Assembly (NCBI RefSeq): GCF_963678635.1
Contig: NC_087064.1
Span: 64,349,548-64,413,547 of the forward strand
Direction of reading: 5' to 3'
Length of the DNA stretch: 64,000 nt
Origin: Symsagittifera roscoffensis
Taxonomy: Eukaryota > Xenacoelomorpha > Acoela > Convolutidae
The notes below the pieces were generated by a model that made no database searches, had not been told where the DNA came from, and worked only from the letters and a program-made list of their open reading frames with translations. The position numbers and the translations under genes were made by a program. Every line of letters begins with the position of its first letter. The stretch's first letter is position 1. This document shows, piece by piece, positions 13,511 to 26,140 of the stretch.

Positions 13511-15835
13511 CAATCTAATTTTTTGAATGAAAACCTTCCTTGCGCGTCTGCAATTTGCAAAAAAATCTACACACAGTTGAGCGAGATTAAGCAAAGAAAC
13601 GGTTCTTTTCCTTGATCATCCGCAATTTACAAAAATTTCTTCGAATCGTTAAGACAATTTACGCAATCAAACCAATACTTTACTTGCGCATCTCCTATTC
13701 ACAAACTACTACACAGTTAAGGGAATTTAAGCAATGAAAAGGCACTTTCCATGATCATCTGCAATTTACAAAAACTCTACATCATGTTATGACAGTTTTA
13801 GTTTTTGAAAGAAACTTTCTTTGAGCATCTGCAAGGACAAGAAAAGCTGCACACTGTCAAGCCAACCTTAGCATATTAACGGGTACTTTCCTTTAGCAAC
13901 TGCATTTAAAAAAGTTTACTGTCTGTAAAGAAAATCTATGATTTTGAATGGGTACTTTCCTTAATCATCTGCAGTTTAAAAAAACTATACATCCTGTTGA
14001 GACAACCAAATCATTTGAACGGGTAATTGTTTTGAGCATATGCAAGGTACAAAAGAGTGTACACACTTCCAAGTCAACCTTGTCTTTTAAAGGAAAATTT
14101 TTTTTCAGCTTCTGCAATCGACAAAAAAATCTACACAGTGACCTGCGCGTCTGCAATTTCCAAAAAAATCTACACACAGTTGAGCGAGATTAAGCAAAGA
14201 AACGGTTATTTTTCATTGATGATCCGCGATTTACAAAAATTTCTTCGCAGTGTTTAGGCAATCTACGCAATCAAACGAAAACTTTACTCGTGCATCTCCT
14301 ATTCAAAAAATAATACACGCAGTTAAGCGAATTTAAGCAATGAAAAGGCACTTTCCTTGATCATCTGCAATTTACAAAAACTCTACATCTTGTAATGACA
14401 GTTTTAGCTTTTGAATACTTTATTTGAGCATCTGCAAGGACAAGAAAGGCTGCACACTGTCAAGCCAATTATAGCATATTAGCTTTCCTTTAGCAACTGC
14501 ATTTAAAAAAGTTTAGTGTCTGTAAAGCCAATCTAGGCTTTTGAATGGGAGTTTTCCTGAATCATCTGAAGTTTAAAAACAACGCTACATCCTGTTGAGA
14601 CAACCAAATCATTTGAACGGGTAATTGTCTTGAGCATATGCAAAGTACAAAAGAGTGTACTTACTTCCAAGTCAACATTGGCTGTTAGAGGAAAATTTTT
14701 TTCAGCTTCTGCAATCGACAAAAAAATCTACACAGTGCTGTGTCAATCCAAGTTTTTGAATGAGAAGCTTCCTTGCGCGTCTGCAATTTCTAAAAAAAGT
14801 CTACACACAGTTGAGCGAGATTAAGTAAAGAAACTGTTATTTTCCTTGATCATCCGCAATTTACAAACGTTTCTTTAGGCAATCTACGCAATCAAACGAA
14901 AACTTCACTCGCGCATCTCCTATTCACAAACTACTACGCACAGTTAAGCAAAAATAAGCAATGAAAAGGCATTTTCCTTCAGAATCTGTAATTTCTAAAA
15001 TTCCACACCCTGTTATGACAGTTTTAGCTTTTGAAAGGTATTTTCTTGAGCATCTGCAATGACAATAAAGGCTGCACACTGTCAAACCAATCATAGCATA
15101 TTAGCGGGTACTTTCCTTTAGCAACTGCATTTAAAAAAGTTTACTGTCTGTAAAGCCAATCTAGGCTTTTGAATGGGTACTTTCCTGAATCATCTGCAGT
15201 TTAAAAATAACTCTACATCCTGTTGAGACAACCAAATCATTTGAACGGGTAATTTTCTTGACCATATGCAAAGTACAAAAGAGTGTACTTACTTCCAAGT
15301 CAACCTTGGCTTTTGAAGGAAAAACTTTTTTCAGCTTCTGCAATCGACAAAAAAAAATCTACACAGTGACCTGCGCGTCTGCAATTTCCAAAAAAATCTA
15401 CACACAGTTGAGCGAGATTAAGCAAAGAAACGGTTATTTTCCTTGATCATCCGCAATTTACAAAAATTTCTTCGCATCGTTTAAGCAATTTACGCAATCA
15501 AACGAATACTTTACTTGCGCATCTCCTGTTCACAAGCTACACAGTTAAGCGAATTTAAGCAAGGAAAAGGCACTTTCCATGATCATTTGCAATTTACAAA
15601 AACTATACATCCTGCTATGACAGTTTTAGCTTTTGAAAGGTACTTTTTTTGAGCATCTCCAAGGACAAGAAAGGCTGCACACTGTCAAGCCAATCTTAGC
15701 ATATGAACGGGTACTTTTCTTGAGTATCTGCGTTTAAAAAAATACAGTTCTAAGCTTTTGAACGGGTACTTTATCTTTGAAAGAAATTTTTTCTTGAGCC
15801 TCTTCAATCGATAAAAATTCTACACCTTTGTGTGT
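13511..15835. repeat. 2,325-bp tandem duplication, second copy
   Basis: This is the second copy, offset 2,325 bp from the first. Identity ends about 15,838, where TGTGTCAATCC replaces the TGTGTCAATCT that begins each copy. The sequence then continues as the older 10.3-kb-type block, with AATGTAAAATTTCATTGCTG. The junction between copies lies inside a TGTGTCAATC monomer start, consistent with unequal exchange between similar monomers. Confidence 0.9.
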
Positions 15836-18800
15836 CAATCCAAATTTTCGAATGTAAAATTTCATTGCTGCCTGCAATTCCGTAAAAATTATACACACAT
15901 CACTGTAAAAGGATAATAAGTTATTAAACTGTTACTTTCCTTGATCGTCTGCAATTAGGAAAAGAAACTTCACACTGTCAAAGCAATTTTATTTTGAACG
16001 GTTTTTCCTTGAGCATCTGAAATTCACAAAAAAATAGCATCCTGTTATGCTAATCAAAGCATCTGAATAAGTACTAGTCGTGAGCTTCTGGAGCTTACAA
16101 AAAAATTCTAAAAACTTTCCTTGAGCTTCTGCAATTGACAAAAACATCTACACACTGTTTTGTCAATCCAATTTTTTGAACGAAGATTTGGTTTGCGCGT
16201 CTGCGGTTTGCAAAAAAAATTATTTATACTGTTAAGCAATAAAAGACAGTTAAATGGTTGCTTTCCTTAAGAATCTGCAATTTCCAAAAACTCCACATCC
16301 TGTTATGACAGTTTTAGCTTTTGAAAGGTACTTTCTTTGAACATCTGCAATCACAATAAAGGCTGCACACTGTCAGGCAAATCTTAGCATATTAATGGGT
16401 ACTTTCCTTTAGCAACTGCATTTAGAAAAAGTTTACTGCCTGTAAAGCCAATCTAAATTTTTGAATGGGTACTTTCCTTAATCATCTGCAGTTTAAAAAT
16501 ACTCTATCTCCTGTTGAGACAACCAAATCATTTGAACGGGTAATTGTCTTGAGCATATGCAAAGTACAAAACAGTGTACTTACTTCCAACTCAACCTTGG
16601 CTTTTAAAGGAAAACTTTTTTTCAGCTTCTGCAATCGAAAAAAAAATAAACTTAGTGTTGTGTCAATCTAAGTTTTTGAATGAAAACCTTCTTTGCGCGT
16701 CTGCAATTTCCAAAAAAAATCTACACACAGTTGAGCGAGATTAAGCAAAGAAACGGTTCTTTTCCTTGATCATCCGCAATTTACAAAAATTTCTTCGCCT
16801 CGTTTAGGCAATTTACGCAAACAAACGAATACTTTACTTGCGCATCTCCTATTCACAAACTACACAGTTAAGCGAATTTAAGCAATGAAAAGGCACTTTC
16901 CTTGATCATCTGCAATCTACAAAATTTCTACATCTTGTTATGAGAGTTTTGGCTTTTGAATACTTTCTTTGAGCATCTGCAAAGACAAGAAAGGTTGCAC
17001 ACTGTCAAACCAATCTTAGCATATTAGGGAGTAATTTCCTTTAGCAACTGCATTTAAAAAAAATTACTGTCTGTAAAGCCAATCTAGGCTTTTGAATGGG
17101 TACTTTCCTGAATCATCTGCAGTTTAAAAATAACTCTACATCCTGTTGAGACAACCAAATCATTTGAACGGGTAATTTTCTTGACCATATGCAAAGTACA
17201 AAAGAGTGTACTTACTTCCAAGTCAACCTTGGCTTTTAAAGGAAAAACCTTTTTCAGCTTCTGCAATCGACAAAACAAATTCTACAGTGTTGTGTCAATC
17301 TAAGTTTTTGAATGAGAAATTTAGGTGGGCGTCTGCAATTTCCAAAAAAAGTCTACACACAGTTGAGCGAGATTAAGCAAAGAAACAGTTATTTTCTATG
17401 ATCATCCGCAATTTACAAAAATTTCTTCGCATCGCTTAGGCAATCTACGCAATCAAACAAATAATTTACTTGCGCATCTCCTACTCAAAAAATACTACGT
17501 ACAGTTAAGCGAATTTAAGCAATGAAAAGGCACTTTCCTTGATCATCTGCATTTTACAAAAACTCTACATCTTGTTATGACAGTTTTGGCTTTTGAAAAC
17601 TTTCTTTGAGCATCTGCAAAGAAAAGAAAGCTTGCACACTGTCAAATCAATCTTAGCATATTAGCGGGTACTTTCCTTTAGCAATTGCATTTAAAAAAAG
17701 TTTACTGTCTGTAAAGCCAATCTAGGCTTTTGAATGGGTACTTTCCTCAATCATCTGCAGTTTAAAAATAACTCTACATCCTGTTGAGACAACCAAATCA
17801 TTTGAACGGGTAATTTTCTTGACCATATGCAAAGTACAAAAGAGTGTACTTACTTCCAAGTCAACCTTGGCTTTTAAAGGAAAAACTTTTTTCAGCTTCT
17901 GCAATCGACAAAAAAAATCTACACAGTGCTGTGTCAATCCAAGTTTTTGAATGAGAAGCTTCCTTGCGCGTCTGCAATTTCTAAGAAAAGTATGCACACA
18001 GTTGAGCGAGAATAAGCAAAGAAACGGTCATTTTCCTTGATGATCCGCGATTTACAAAAATTTCTTCGCAGTGTTTAAGCAATCTACGCAATCAAACGAA
18101 TACTTTACTCGCGCATCTCCTATTCAAAAAATAATACCCACAGATAAGCGAAATTAAGCAATGAAAAGGCACTTTCCTTGATCATCTGCAATTTACAAAA
18201 ACTCTAGATTTTGATTTGATAGTTTAGGCTTTTGAATACTTTCTTTGAGCATCTGCAAGGACAAGAAACGCTGCACACTGTCAAGCCAATCCTAGCATAT
18301 TAGCGGGTACTTTCCTTTAGCGACTGCATTTAAAAAAAATTACTGTCTGTAAAGCCAATCTAGGCTTTTGAATGGGTACTTTCCTTAATCATCTGTAGTT
18401 TAAAAAACTCTACATCCTGTTGAGACAACCAAATCATTTGAACGGGTAATTGTCTTGAGCATATGCAAAGTACAAAAGAGTTTACTTACTTCCAAGTCAA
18501 CCTTGGCTTTTAAAGGAAAAATTTTTTTCAGCTTCTGCAATCGACAAACAAAATCTACACAGTGTTGTGTCAATCTAAGTTTTTGAATGAGAAGTTTCCT
18601 TGCGCGTCTGCAGTTTCCAAAAAAAAGTCTACACACAGTTGAGCGAGATTAAGCAAAGAAACTGTTATTTTCCTTGATCATCTGCAATTTACAAAAATTT
18701 GTTCGCAGTGTTTAGGCAATCTACGCAATCAAACGAATACTTTACTCGCGCATCTATTCACAAATTACTACACACAGTTAAGCGAAATTAAACAATGAAA

Positions 18801-20759
18801 ACGCACTTTCCTTGATCATCTGCAGTTTACAAAAACTCTACATCCTGTTATGACAGTTTTAGCTTTTGAAAGGTACTTTCTTTGAGCATCTGCAATTACA
18901 ATAAAGGCTGTACACTGTCAAGCCAATCTTAGCATATTACGAGTATTTTCATTGAGCAACTGCATTTCAAAACAGATTACTGTCTGTAAAGCCAATCTAG
19001 GCTTTTGAATGGGTACTTTCCTTAATCATCTGCAGTTTAAAAAAACTCTACATCCTGTTGAGACAACCAAATCATTTGAACGGATAATTGTCTTGAGCAT
19101 ATGCAAAGTACAAAAGAGTCTACACACTTTAAGTCAACCTTAGTTTTTGAAGGAAAACTTTTTTCAGCTTCTGTAATTGTAATCGACAAAAAAATCTACA
19201 CAGTGTTGTGTCAATCCAATTTTTTGAATGAAAACCTTCCTTGCGCGTCTGCAATTTCCAAAAAAATCTACACACAGTTGAGCGAGATTAAGCAAAGAAA
19301 CGGTTCTTTTCCTTGATCATCCGCAATTTACAAAAGTTTCCTCACAGTGTTTAGGCAACCTACCCAATCAAACGAATACTTTACTCGCGCATTTATTCAC
19401 AAATTATTACACACAGTTAAGCAAAATTAAACAATGAAAACGCACTTTCCTTGATCATCTGCAGTTTACAAAAACTCTACATCCTGTTATGACAGTTTTA
19501 GCTTTTGAAAGGTACTTTCTTTGAGCATCTGCAATTACAATAAAAGCTGTACACTGTCAAGCCAATCTTAGCATATTACGAGTATTTTCATTGAGCAACT
19601 GCATTTCAAAACAGATTACTGTCTGTAAAGCCAATCTAGGCTTTTGAATGGGTACTTTCCTTAATCATCTGCAGTTTAAAAAAACTCTACATCCTGTTGA
19701 GACAACCAAATCATTTGAACGGATAATTGTCTTGAGCATATGCAAAGTACAAAAGAGTCTACACACTTCCAGTTCAACCTTAGCTTTTGAAGTAAAACTT
19801 TTCTTCAGCTTCTGCAGTCGACAAAAAAATCTATACAGTGTTGTCTCAATCTAAGTTTTTGAATGAAAACTTTCCTTGCGCGTCGGCAATTTCCAAAAAA
19901 AGTTTACACACAGTTGAGCGAGATTAATCAAAGAAACTGTTTTTTCCTTGATCATCTGCAATTTTAAAAAATTTCTTCGCAGTTGTTAGGCAATCTACGC
20001 AATCAAACGAATATTTTACTTGCGCATCTCCTATTTACAAAAAACCACACACATTTGGGCAATGAAAATGCACTTTCCTTGATCAGCTGCAATTTAAAAA
20101 AACTCTACATCCTGTTATGACAGTTTTAGCTTTGAATTGGAAGTTACTCTCTTTGAGCATCTGCAATGACAAGAAAGGATGCCCACTGTCAAGCCAAACT
20201 TAGTATATTAACGGTACTTTCCTTTAGCAACTGCATTTAAAAAAGTTACTGTCTGTAAAGCCAATCTAAGCTTTTAAATGGGTACTTTCCTTAATCATCT
20301 GCATTTCAAACAAAATCTACATCCTTTTGAGACAATCAAAGTATTTGAACGGGTAATTGTCTTCAGCATATGGAAAGTACAAAAAAGTCTATACACTACC
20401 AATTCAACCTTAGCTTTAGAAGGAAAACTTTTCTCCAGCTTCTGCAATCGACAAAAAAATCTACACAGTGTTGTGTCAATCTAAGCTTTTGAATGAAAAC
20501 TTTCCTTGCGCGTTTGTAATTTCCAAAAAAAAAATGTGTACACAGTTGAGCGAGATTAAGCAAAGAAATGGTTATTTTCTTTGATCATCCGCAATTTAAA
20601 AAAATTTCTCCGCAGTGTTTAGGCAATCTACGCAATCAAACGAGCACTTTACTTGCGCATATCCTATTCGCAAAATACTACACACAGTTAAGCGAATTTA
20701 CGCAAGGAAATGGTACTTCGACAGATCAGCTGCACTTTACAAAAACTGATATGGCACAC

Positions 20760-22851
20760 TAAGCAATTGGAGGGATCTTTTTTGAGCATCTACATTGGAA
20801 AAAAAGCTAAACACCATCAAACCAATCTTAGTATTTGAACGGGTAATTTCTTTGAGCATCTGCATTTAAAAAAAGTTTATAGTGTTTAAAGCCAGTCTTA
20901 GAATTGAACGGGTGTTTTATTTGATCATCTGCAATTTACAAAAAAACCTACATCTTGTTTTGCCAACCACCGCATTTGAACGGGTTTTCTTCTTGACAGT
21001 CAGTAAATTTTTAAAAAATCTACACACCTCTAAGGCAACCTTAGCTTTTGAAGCAAAATTTTCTTGGAGCATCTGCGAAAATTTTTCTACCCACTGTTTT
21101 GTCAATCCCAGCTATCATTCTAATACTTTATTTTACACTGTTTAGCCAATTTAATCGACTGAATGGCTTTTTCGTGATCAACTGCGATTAACAAACACTC
21201 TACCTTCCGTTATGACAGTCTTAGCATTTGAAGGGTGTTTTTTGAGCTTATGCAATGACAATAAAAACTACACACTTTTAAGCCAATCTTAGTTTTTTAA
21301 CGGGTACTTTCTTGAGCATCTGCGATTTGCAAAAGTTGTACATCCTGTTATGCCAACCAAGGCATTCGAACGGTACTATTTTTGAGCATCTTCGAATTAC
21401 AAAGAAAACCTACGCACTTCTAAGCCCACCTCACTGTTTGATTGAAAAATTTTCCCATAGCATCTGCATTTTCCAGAAAAATCTACACTGTTAAGCAATA
21501 TTGAGCAAAAAATCTACTAACTTTCTTGATCATCTGCAATATACAAAGAAGTCTACCTACTGTCGAGCCAATCTTAGCATTTGTACGGATTTTTCTCTGA
21601 CAATTTTCAGTTTACAAAAATTACACACACTTTTTTACCGATCTATACAATTGAGCAAAAACTTTCCTTGAGCATATCCAATGTAGTTTTTCTTTTCCTT
21701 GATCACCAGCAATTAACAATCACTCTACATCCTGTTATTACAGTCTTAGCATTTGAAAAGCACTTTTTTGAGCATCTGCAAAAACCTTACAGGCTACACA
21801 CTGTCCGGCCAATTTTAGACCTTGAACGAGTACACTCCTTATCCATCTGCAAACTTTAAAAAAAATTACCGTTTTTCAAGCCAAACTAAGCTTTTGAACA
21901 GGTACTCCTCTTGATTATCTGCAATTTACAAATTTTCTAGATCTTGATATCTCAACCAAAGCATTTGAATGGTACTATTTTTGAGCATCTGCAAAAATCT
22001 TACAGGATACACACTGTACGGCCAATTTTAGCCTTTGAACGGGTTTTCTCCTATCCATCTTCAAGCTTAAAAATTTACCGTCTTTCAAGCTAATCTAAGC
22101 TTTTGAACGGGTACTCCTCATGATTATCTGCAATATACAAACTTTATACATCTTGATATCTCAACCAAAGCATTTGAATGGTACTATTTTTGAGCATCTG
22201 TAAAATTAAAAAAAAACTACAGACTTCTAAGCCAACGTCAGCTTTAGAGGGAAAACTTACTTTGAGCATCTCAATAGACAAAAAAATCTACACACTCTTG
22301 AGTCAATCCATGTTTTTGAACGGAAACTTCTGCAAATCTGCAAGTTATAAAAAAGCGTCTGCAAGTTATAAAAAAAGTGTACACACAATTAAGCGATAGT
22401 AAGCAAAGAGATGATTATTTTCCTTGATCATCTGCATTTTGAAAAAAAAGTATACACACTACTAAGGCAATCTAATCAATCAAACGAATACTTTACCTGC
22501 GCATCTGCTACTCACAATAGAACTACGCACTGCTAAGCAAATTTAAGGAACTATTTGGTTTAAAAAAATCTACACACTGTCAAGCCAACCAAAACATTTG
22601 ATTGGGTATTTTTCTTGATAATCTCTAAAATTTAAAAAAGTCTACACACTTCTAAGCCAACCTTAGCTTTTGAAGAAATAATATTTTTTGAGCATCTGCA
22701 GTGGAACAAAAATTCTACACACTGTTGTGTAAATCCAAGCTATCAAACGGAAATATTACATGCTTATCTGAAATTTTAAAAAAATACAGTCTTTAAATTC
22801 AGTCTAAGCGTTTGCACGGGTTCTTTTCTTGATCATCTGCAACTTTAAAAA
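20760..22851. repeat. Monomeric satellite segment inside the array
   Basis: Here the nine-monomer order is lost and the monomers resemble those of the right edge (26-31 kb). The part from 21,711 to 22,851 is duplicated at 25,001-26,140. At 22,851 the sequence jumps from an AACTTTAAAAAA monomer directly into an AAGCCAATCCTAGCATATTAG core monomer, which is a clear recombination junction. There is no gene. Confidence 0.8.
21711..22851. repeat. 1.14-kb duplicated satellite block, copy A
   Basis: It starts at AATTAACAATCACTCTACAT and contains two successive segments with CTCAACCAAAGCATTTGAATG. A short doubled phrase, CTGCAAGTTATAAAAAAG, lies near 22,340-22,380. The same sequence recurs about 3,290 bp downstream with scattered single-base differences and a few 1-bp indels. 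Confidence 0.85.
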
Positions 22852-25000
22852 AGCCAATCCTAGCATATTAGCGGGTACTTTCCTTTAGCAACTGCATTTA
22901 AAAAAGTTTACTGTCTGTAAAGCCAATCAAATTTTTTTCAGCTTCTGCAATCGACAAAAAAAAATCTACACAGTGTTGTGTCAATCTAAGTTTTTGAATG
23001 AGAAGTTTCCTTGCGCGTCTGCAATTTCCAAAAAAAACGTCTACACACAGTTGAGCGAGATTAAGAAAAGAAACGGTTATTTTCTATGATCATCCGCAAT
23101 TTACAAAAATTTCTTCGCATCGCTTAGGCAATCTACGCAATCAAACGAATACTTTACTCGCGCATCTATTCACAAATTACTACACACAGTTAAGCGAAAT
23201 TAAACAATGAAATGCACTTTCCTTGATCATCTGCAGTTTACAAAAACTCTACATCCTGTTATGACAGTTTTAGCTTTTGAAAGGTACTTTCTTTGAGCAT
23301 CTGCAATTACAATAAAGGCTGTACACTGTCAAGCCAATCTTAGCATATTACGAGTATTTTCATTGAGCAACTGCATTTCAAAAAAGATTACTGTCTGTAA
23401 AGCCAATCTAGGCTTTTGAATGGGTACCTTCCTTAATCATCTGCAGTTTAAAAAAACCCTACATCAAGTTGAGACAACCAAATCATTTGAACGGATAATT
23501 TTCTTGAGCATATGCAAAGTACAAAAGAGTCTACACACTTTAAGTCAACCTTAGTTTTTGAAGGAAAATGTTTTCAGCTTCTGTAATTGTAATCGACAAA
23601 AAAATCTACACAGTGTTGTGTCAATCTAATTTTTTGAATGACAACTTTCCTTGCGTGTCTGCATGCAATTTCCAAAAAAATCTACACACAGTTGAGCGAG
23701 ATTAAGCAAAGAAACGGTTCTTTTCCTTGATCATCCGCAATTTACAAATCTTCTTCACAGTGTTTAGGCAACCTACGCAATCAAACGAATACTTTTTTCG
23801 CGCATCTATTCACAAATTACTACACACAGTTAAGCGAAATTAAGCAATGAAAATGCACTTTCCTTGATCATCTGCAGTTTACAAAAACTCTACATCCTGT
23901 TATGACAGTTTTAGCTTTTGAAAGGTACTTTCTTTCTTTGAGCATCTGCAATTACAATAAAGGCTGTACAATGTCAAGCCAATCTTAGTATATTACGAGT
24001 ACTTTCCTTTAGTAACTGCATTTAAAAAAAGTTACTGTCTGTAAAGCCAATCTAATCTTTTGAATGGGTACTTTCCTTAATCATCTACAGTTGAAAAAAA
24101 CTCTACATTCTGTTGAGACAACCAAATCATTTGAACGGGTAATTGTCTTGAGCATATGCAAAGAAAAAAAGAGTCTACACACTTCCAGTTCAACCTTAGC
24201 TTTTGAAGTAAAAATTTTCTTCAGCTTCTGCAGTCGACAAAAAAATCTATACAGTGTTGTGTCAATTTAAGTTTTCGAATGAAAACTTTCCTTGCGCGTC
24301 TGCAATTTCCAAAAATAAGTTTACACACAGTTGAGCGAGATTAATCAAAGAAACTGTTTTTTCCTTGATCATCTGCAATTTAAAAAAAAATTTTCGCAGT
24401 TTTTAGGCAATCTACGCAATCAAACGAATATTTTACTTCGTATTCACAAAAAACCACACACATTTCGGCAATGAAAATGCACTTTCCTTGATCAACTGCA
24501 ATTTAAAAAAACTCTACATCCTGTTATGACAGTTTTAGCTTTGAATTGAAAGTTACTCTCTTTGAGCATCTGCAATGACAAGAAAGGATGCCCACTGTCA
24601 AGCCAAACTTAGCATATTAACGGTACTTTCCTTTAGCAACTGCATTTGAAAAAGTTACTGTCTGTAAAGCCAATCTAAGCTTTTGAATGGGTACTTTCCT
24701 TAATCATCTGCATTTCAAACAAAATCTACATACTGTTGAGACAATCAAAGTATTTGAACGGGTAATTGTCTTCAGCATATGGAAAGTACAAAAGAGTCTA
24801 CACACTTCCAATAGAACCTTAGCTTTTGAAGGAAAGTTTTTCTCCAGCTTCTGCAATCGACAAAAAAATCTACACAGTGTTGTGTCAATCTAAGTTTTTG
24901 AATGAAAACTTTCCTTGCGCGTCTGTAATTTCCAAAAAAAATGTAATACACAGTTGAGCGAGATTAAGCAAAGAAATGGTTATTTTCTTTGATCATCCGC
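22852..25000. repeat. Second island of higher-order satellite repeat
   Basis: Core-type monomers return here, with GTTGAGACAACCAAA-type markers near 23,470, 24,112 and 24,738, spaced about 630-640 bp. The island is bounded on both sides by the duplicated monomeric block. This suggests that one segmental duplication carried the block and trapped the core copies between its two ends. A fused monomer at 22,925, where AAGCCAATC is followed directly by AAATTTTTTTCAGC, is a local deletion. Confidence 0.82.
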
Positions 25001-26140
25001 AATTAACAATCACTCTACATCCTGTTATTACAGTCTTAGCATTTGAAAAGCACTTTTTTGAGCATCTGAAAAAACCTTACAGGCTACACACTGTCCGGCC
25101 AATTTTAGACCTTGAACGAGTACACTCCTTATCCATCTGCAAACTTTAAAAAAATTACCGTTTTTCAAGCCAAACTAAGCTTTTGAACAGGTACTCCTCT
25201 TGATTATCTGCAATTTACAAATTTTCTACATCTTGATATCTCAACCAAAGCATTTGAATGGTACTAATTTTGAGCATCTGCAAAAATTTTACAGGATACA
25301 CACTGTACGGCCAATTTTATCCTTTGAACGGGTTTTCTCCTATCCATCTCCAAGCTTAAAAATTTACCGTCTTTCAAGCCAATCTAAGCTTTTGAACGGG
25401 TGCTCCTCATGATTATCTGCAATTTACAAACTTTCTACATCTTGATATCTCAACCAAAGCATTTGAATGGTACTATTTATGAGCATCTGTAAAATTAAAA
25501 AAAAAACTACTGACTTCTAAGCCAACGTCAGCTTTAGAGGGAAAACTTTCCTTGAGCATCTCAATAGACAAAAAAATCTACACACTCTTGAGTCAATCCA
25601 TGTTTTTGAACGGAAACTTCTGCAAATCTGCAAGTTATAAAAAAGCGTCTGCAAGTTATAAAAAAGTGTACACACAATTAAGCGATTGTAAGCAAAGAGA
25701 TGATTATTTTCCTTGATCATCTGCATTTTGAAAAAAAAGTATACACACTACTAAGGCAATCTAATCAATCAAACGAATACTTTACCTGCGCATCTGCTAC
25801 TCACAATAGAACTACGCACTGCTAAGCAAATTTAAGGAACTATTTGGTTTAAAAAAATCTACACACTGTCAAGCCAACCAAAACATTTGATTGGGTATTT
25901 TTCTTGATAATCTCTAAAATTTAAAAAAGTCTACACACTTCTAAGCCAACCTTAGCTTTTGAAGAAATAATATTTTTTGAGCATCTGCAGTGGAACAAAA
26001 ATTCTACACACTGTTGTGTAAATCCAAGCTATCAAACGGAAATATTACATGCTTATCTGAAATTTTAAAAAAATACAGTCTTTAAATTCAGTCTAAGCGT
26101 TTGCACGGGTTCTTTTCTTGATCATCTGCAACTTTAAAAA
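25001..26140. repeat. 1.14-kb duplicated satellite block, copy B
   Basis: This is near-identical to 21,711-22,851. Unlike copy A it continues past the AACTTTAAAAAA phrase into an ATTTTACATCCTTTTATGCC monomer, as does the sequence at 9,557. Copy B is therefore probably the less rearranged version. Sequence from about 25,790 to 26,540 also matches about 9,150-9,960. Confidence 0.85.

Larger units (their letters stand above)
4300..20760. repeat. Higher-order satellite repeat, nine monomers per ~635 bp
   Basis: Nine distinguishable monomer types follow in fixed order. One type is marked by CTGTTGAGACAACCAAATC and appears near 4,471, 5,105, 5,740, 6,382, 7,010, 7,650, 8,548, 10,119, 11,030, 11,669, 12,268, 12,896, 13,994, 14,593, 15,221, 16,513, 17,142, 17,781, 18,418, 19,057, 19,695 and 20,330. 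Most steps are 628-642 bp, that is nine units of about 70 bp. Other markers include TACTGTCTGTAAAGCCAATC, ACACACAGTTGAGCGAGATT and CTGTTATGACAGTTTTAGCT. Larger steps mark deletions or inserted blocks, for example at 8.1-8.4, 9.0-10.2, 13.4-13.5 and 15.8-16.3 kb. This is a homogenised satellite core, not coding sequence. Confidence 0.88.
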
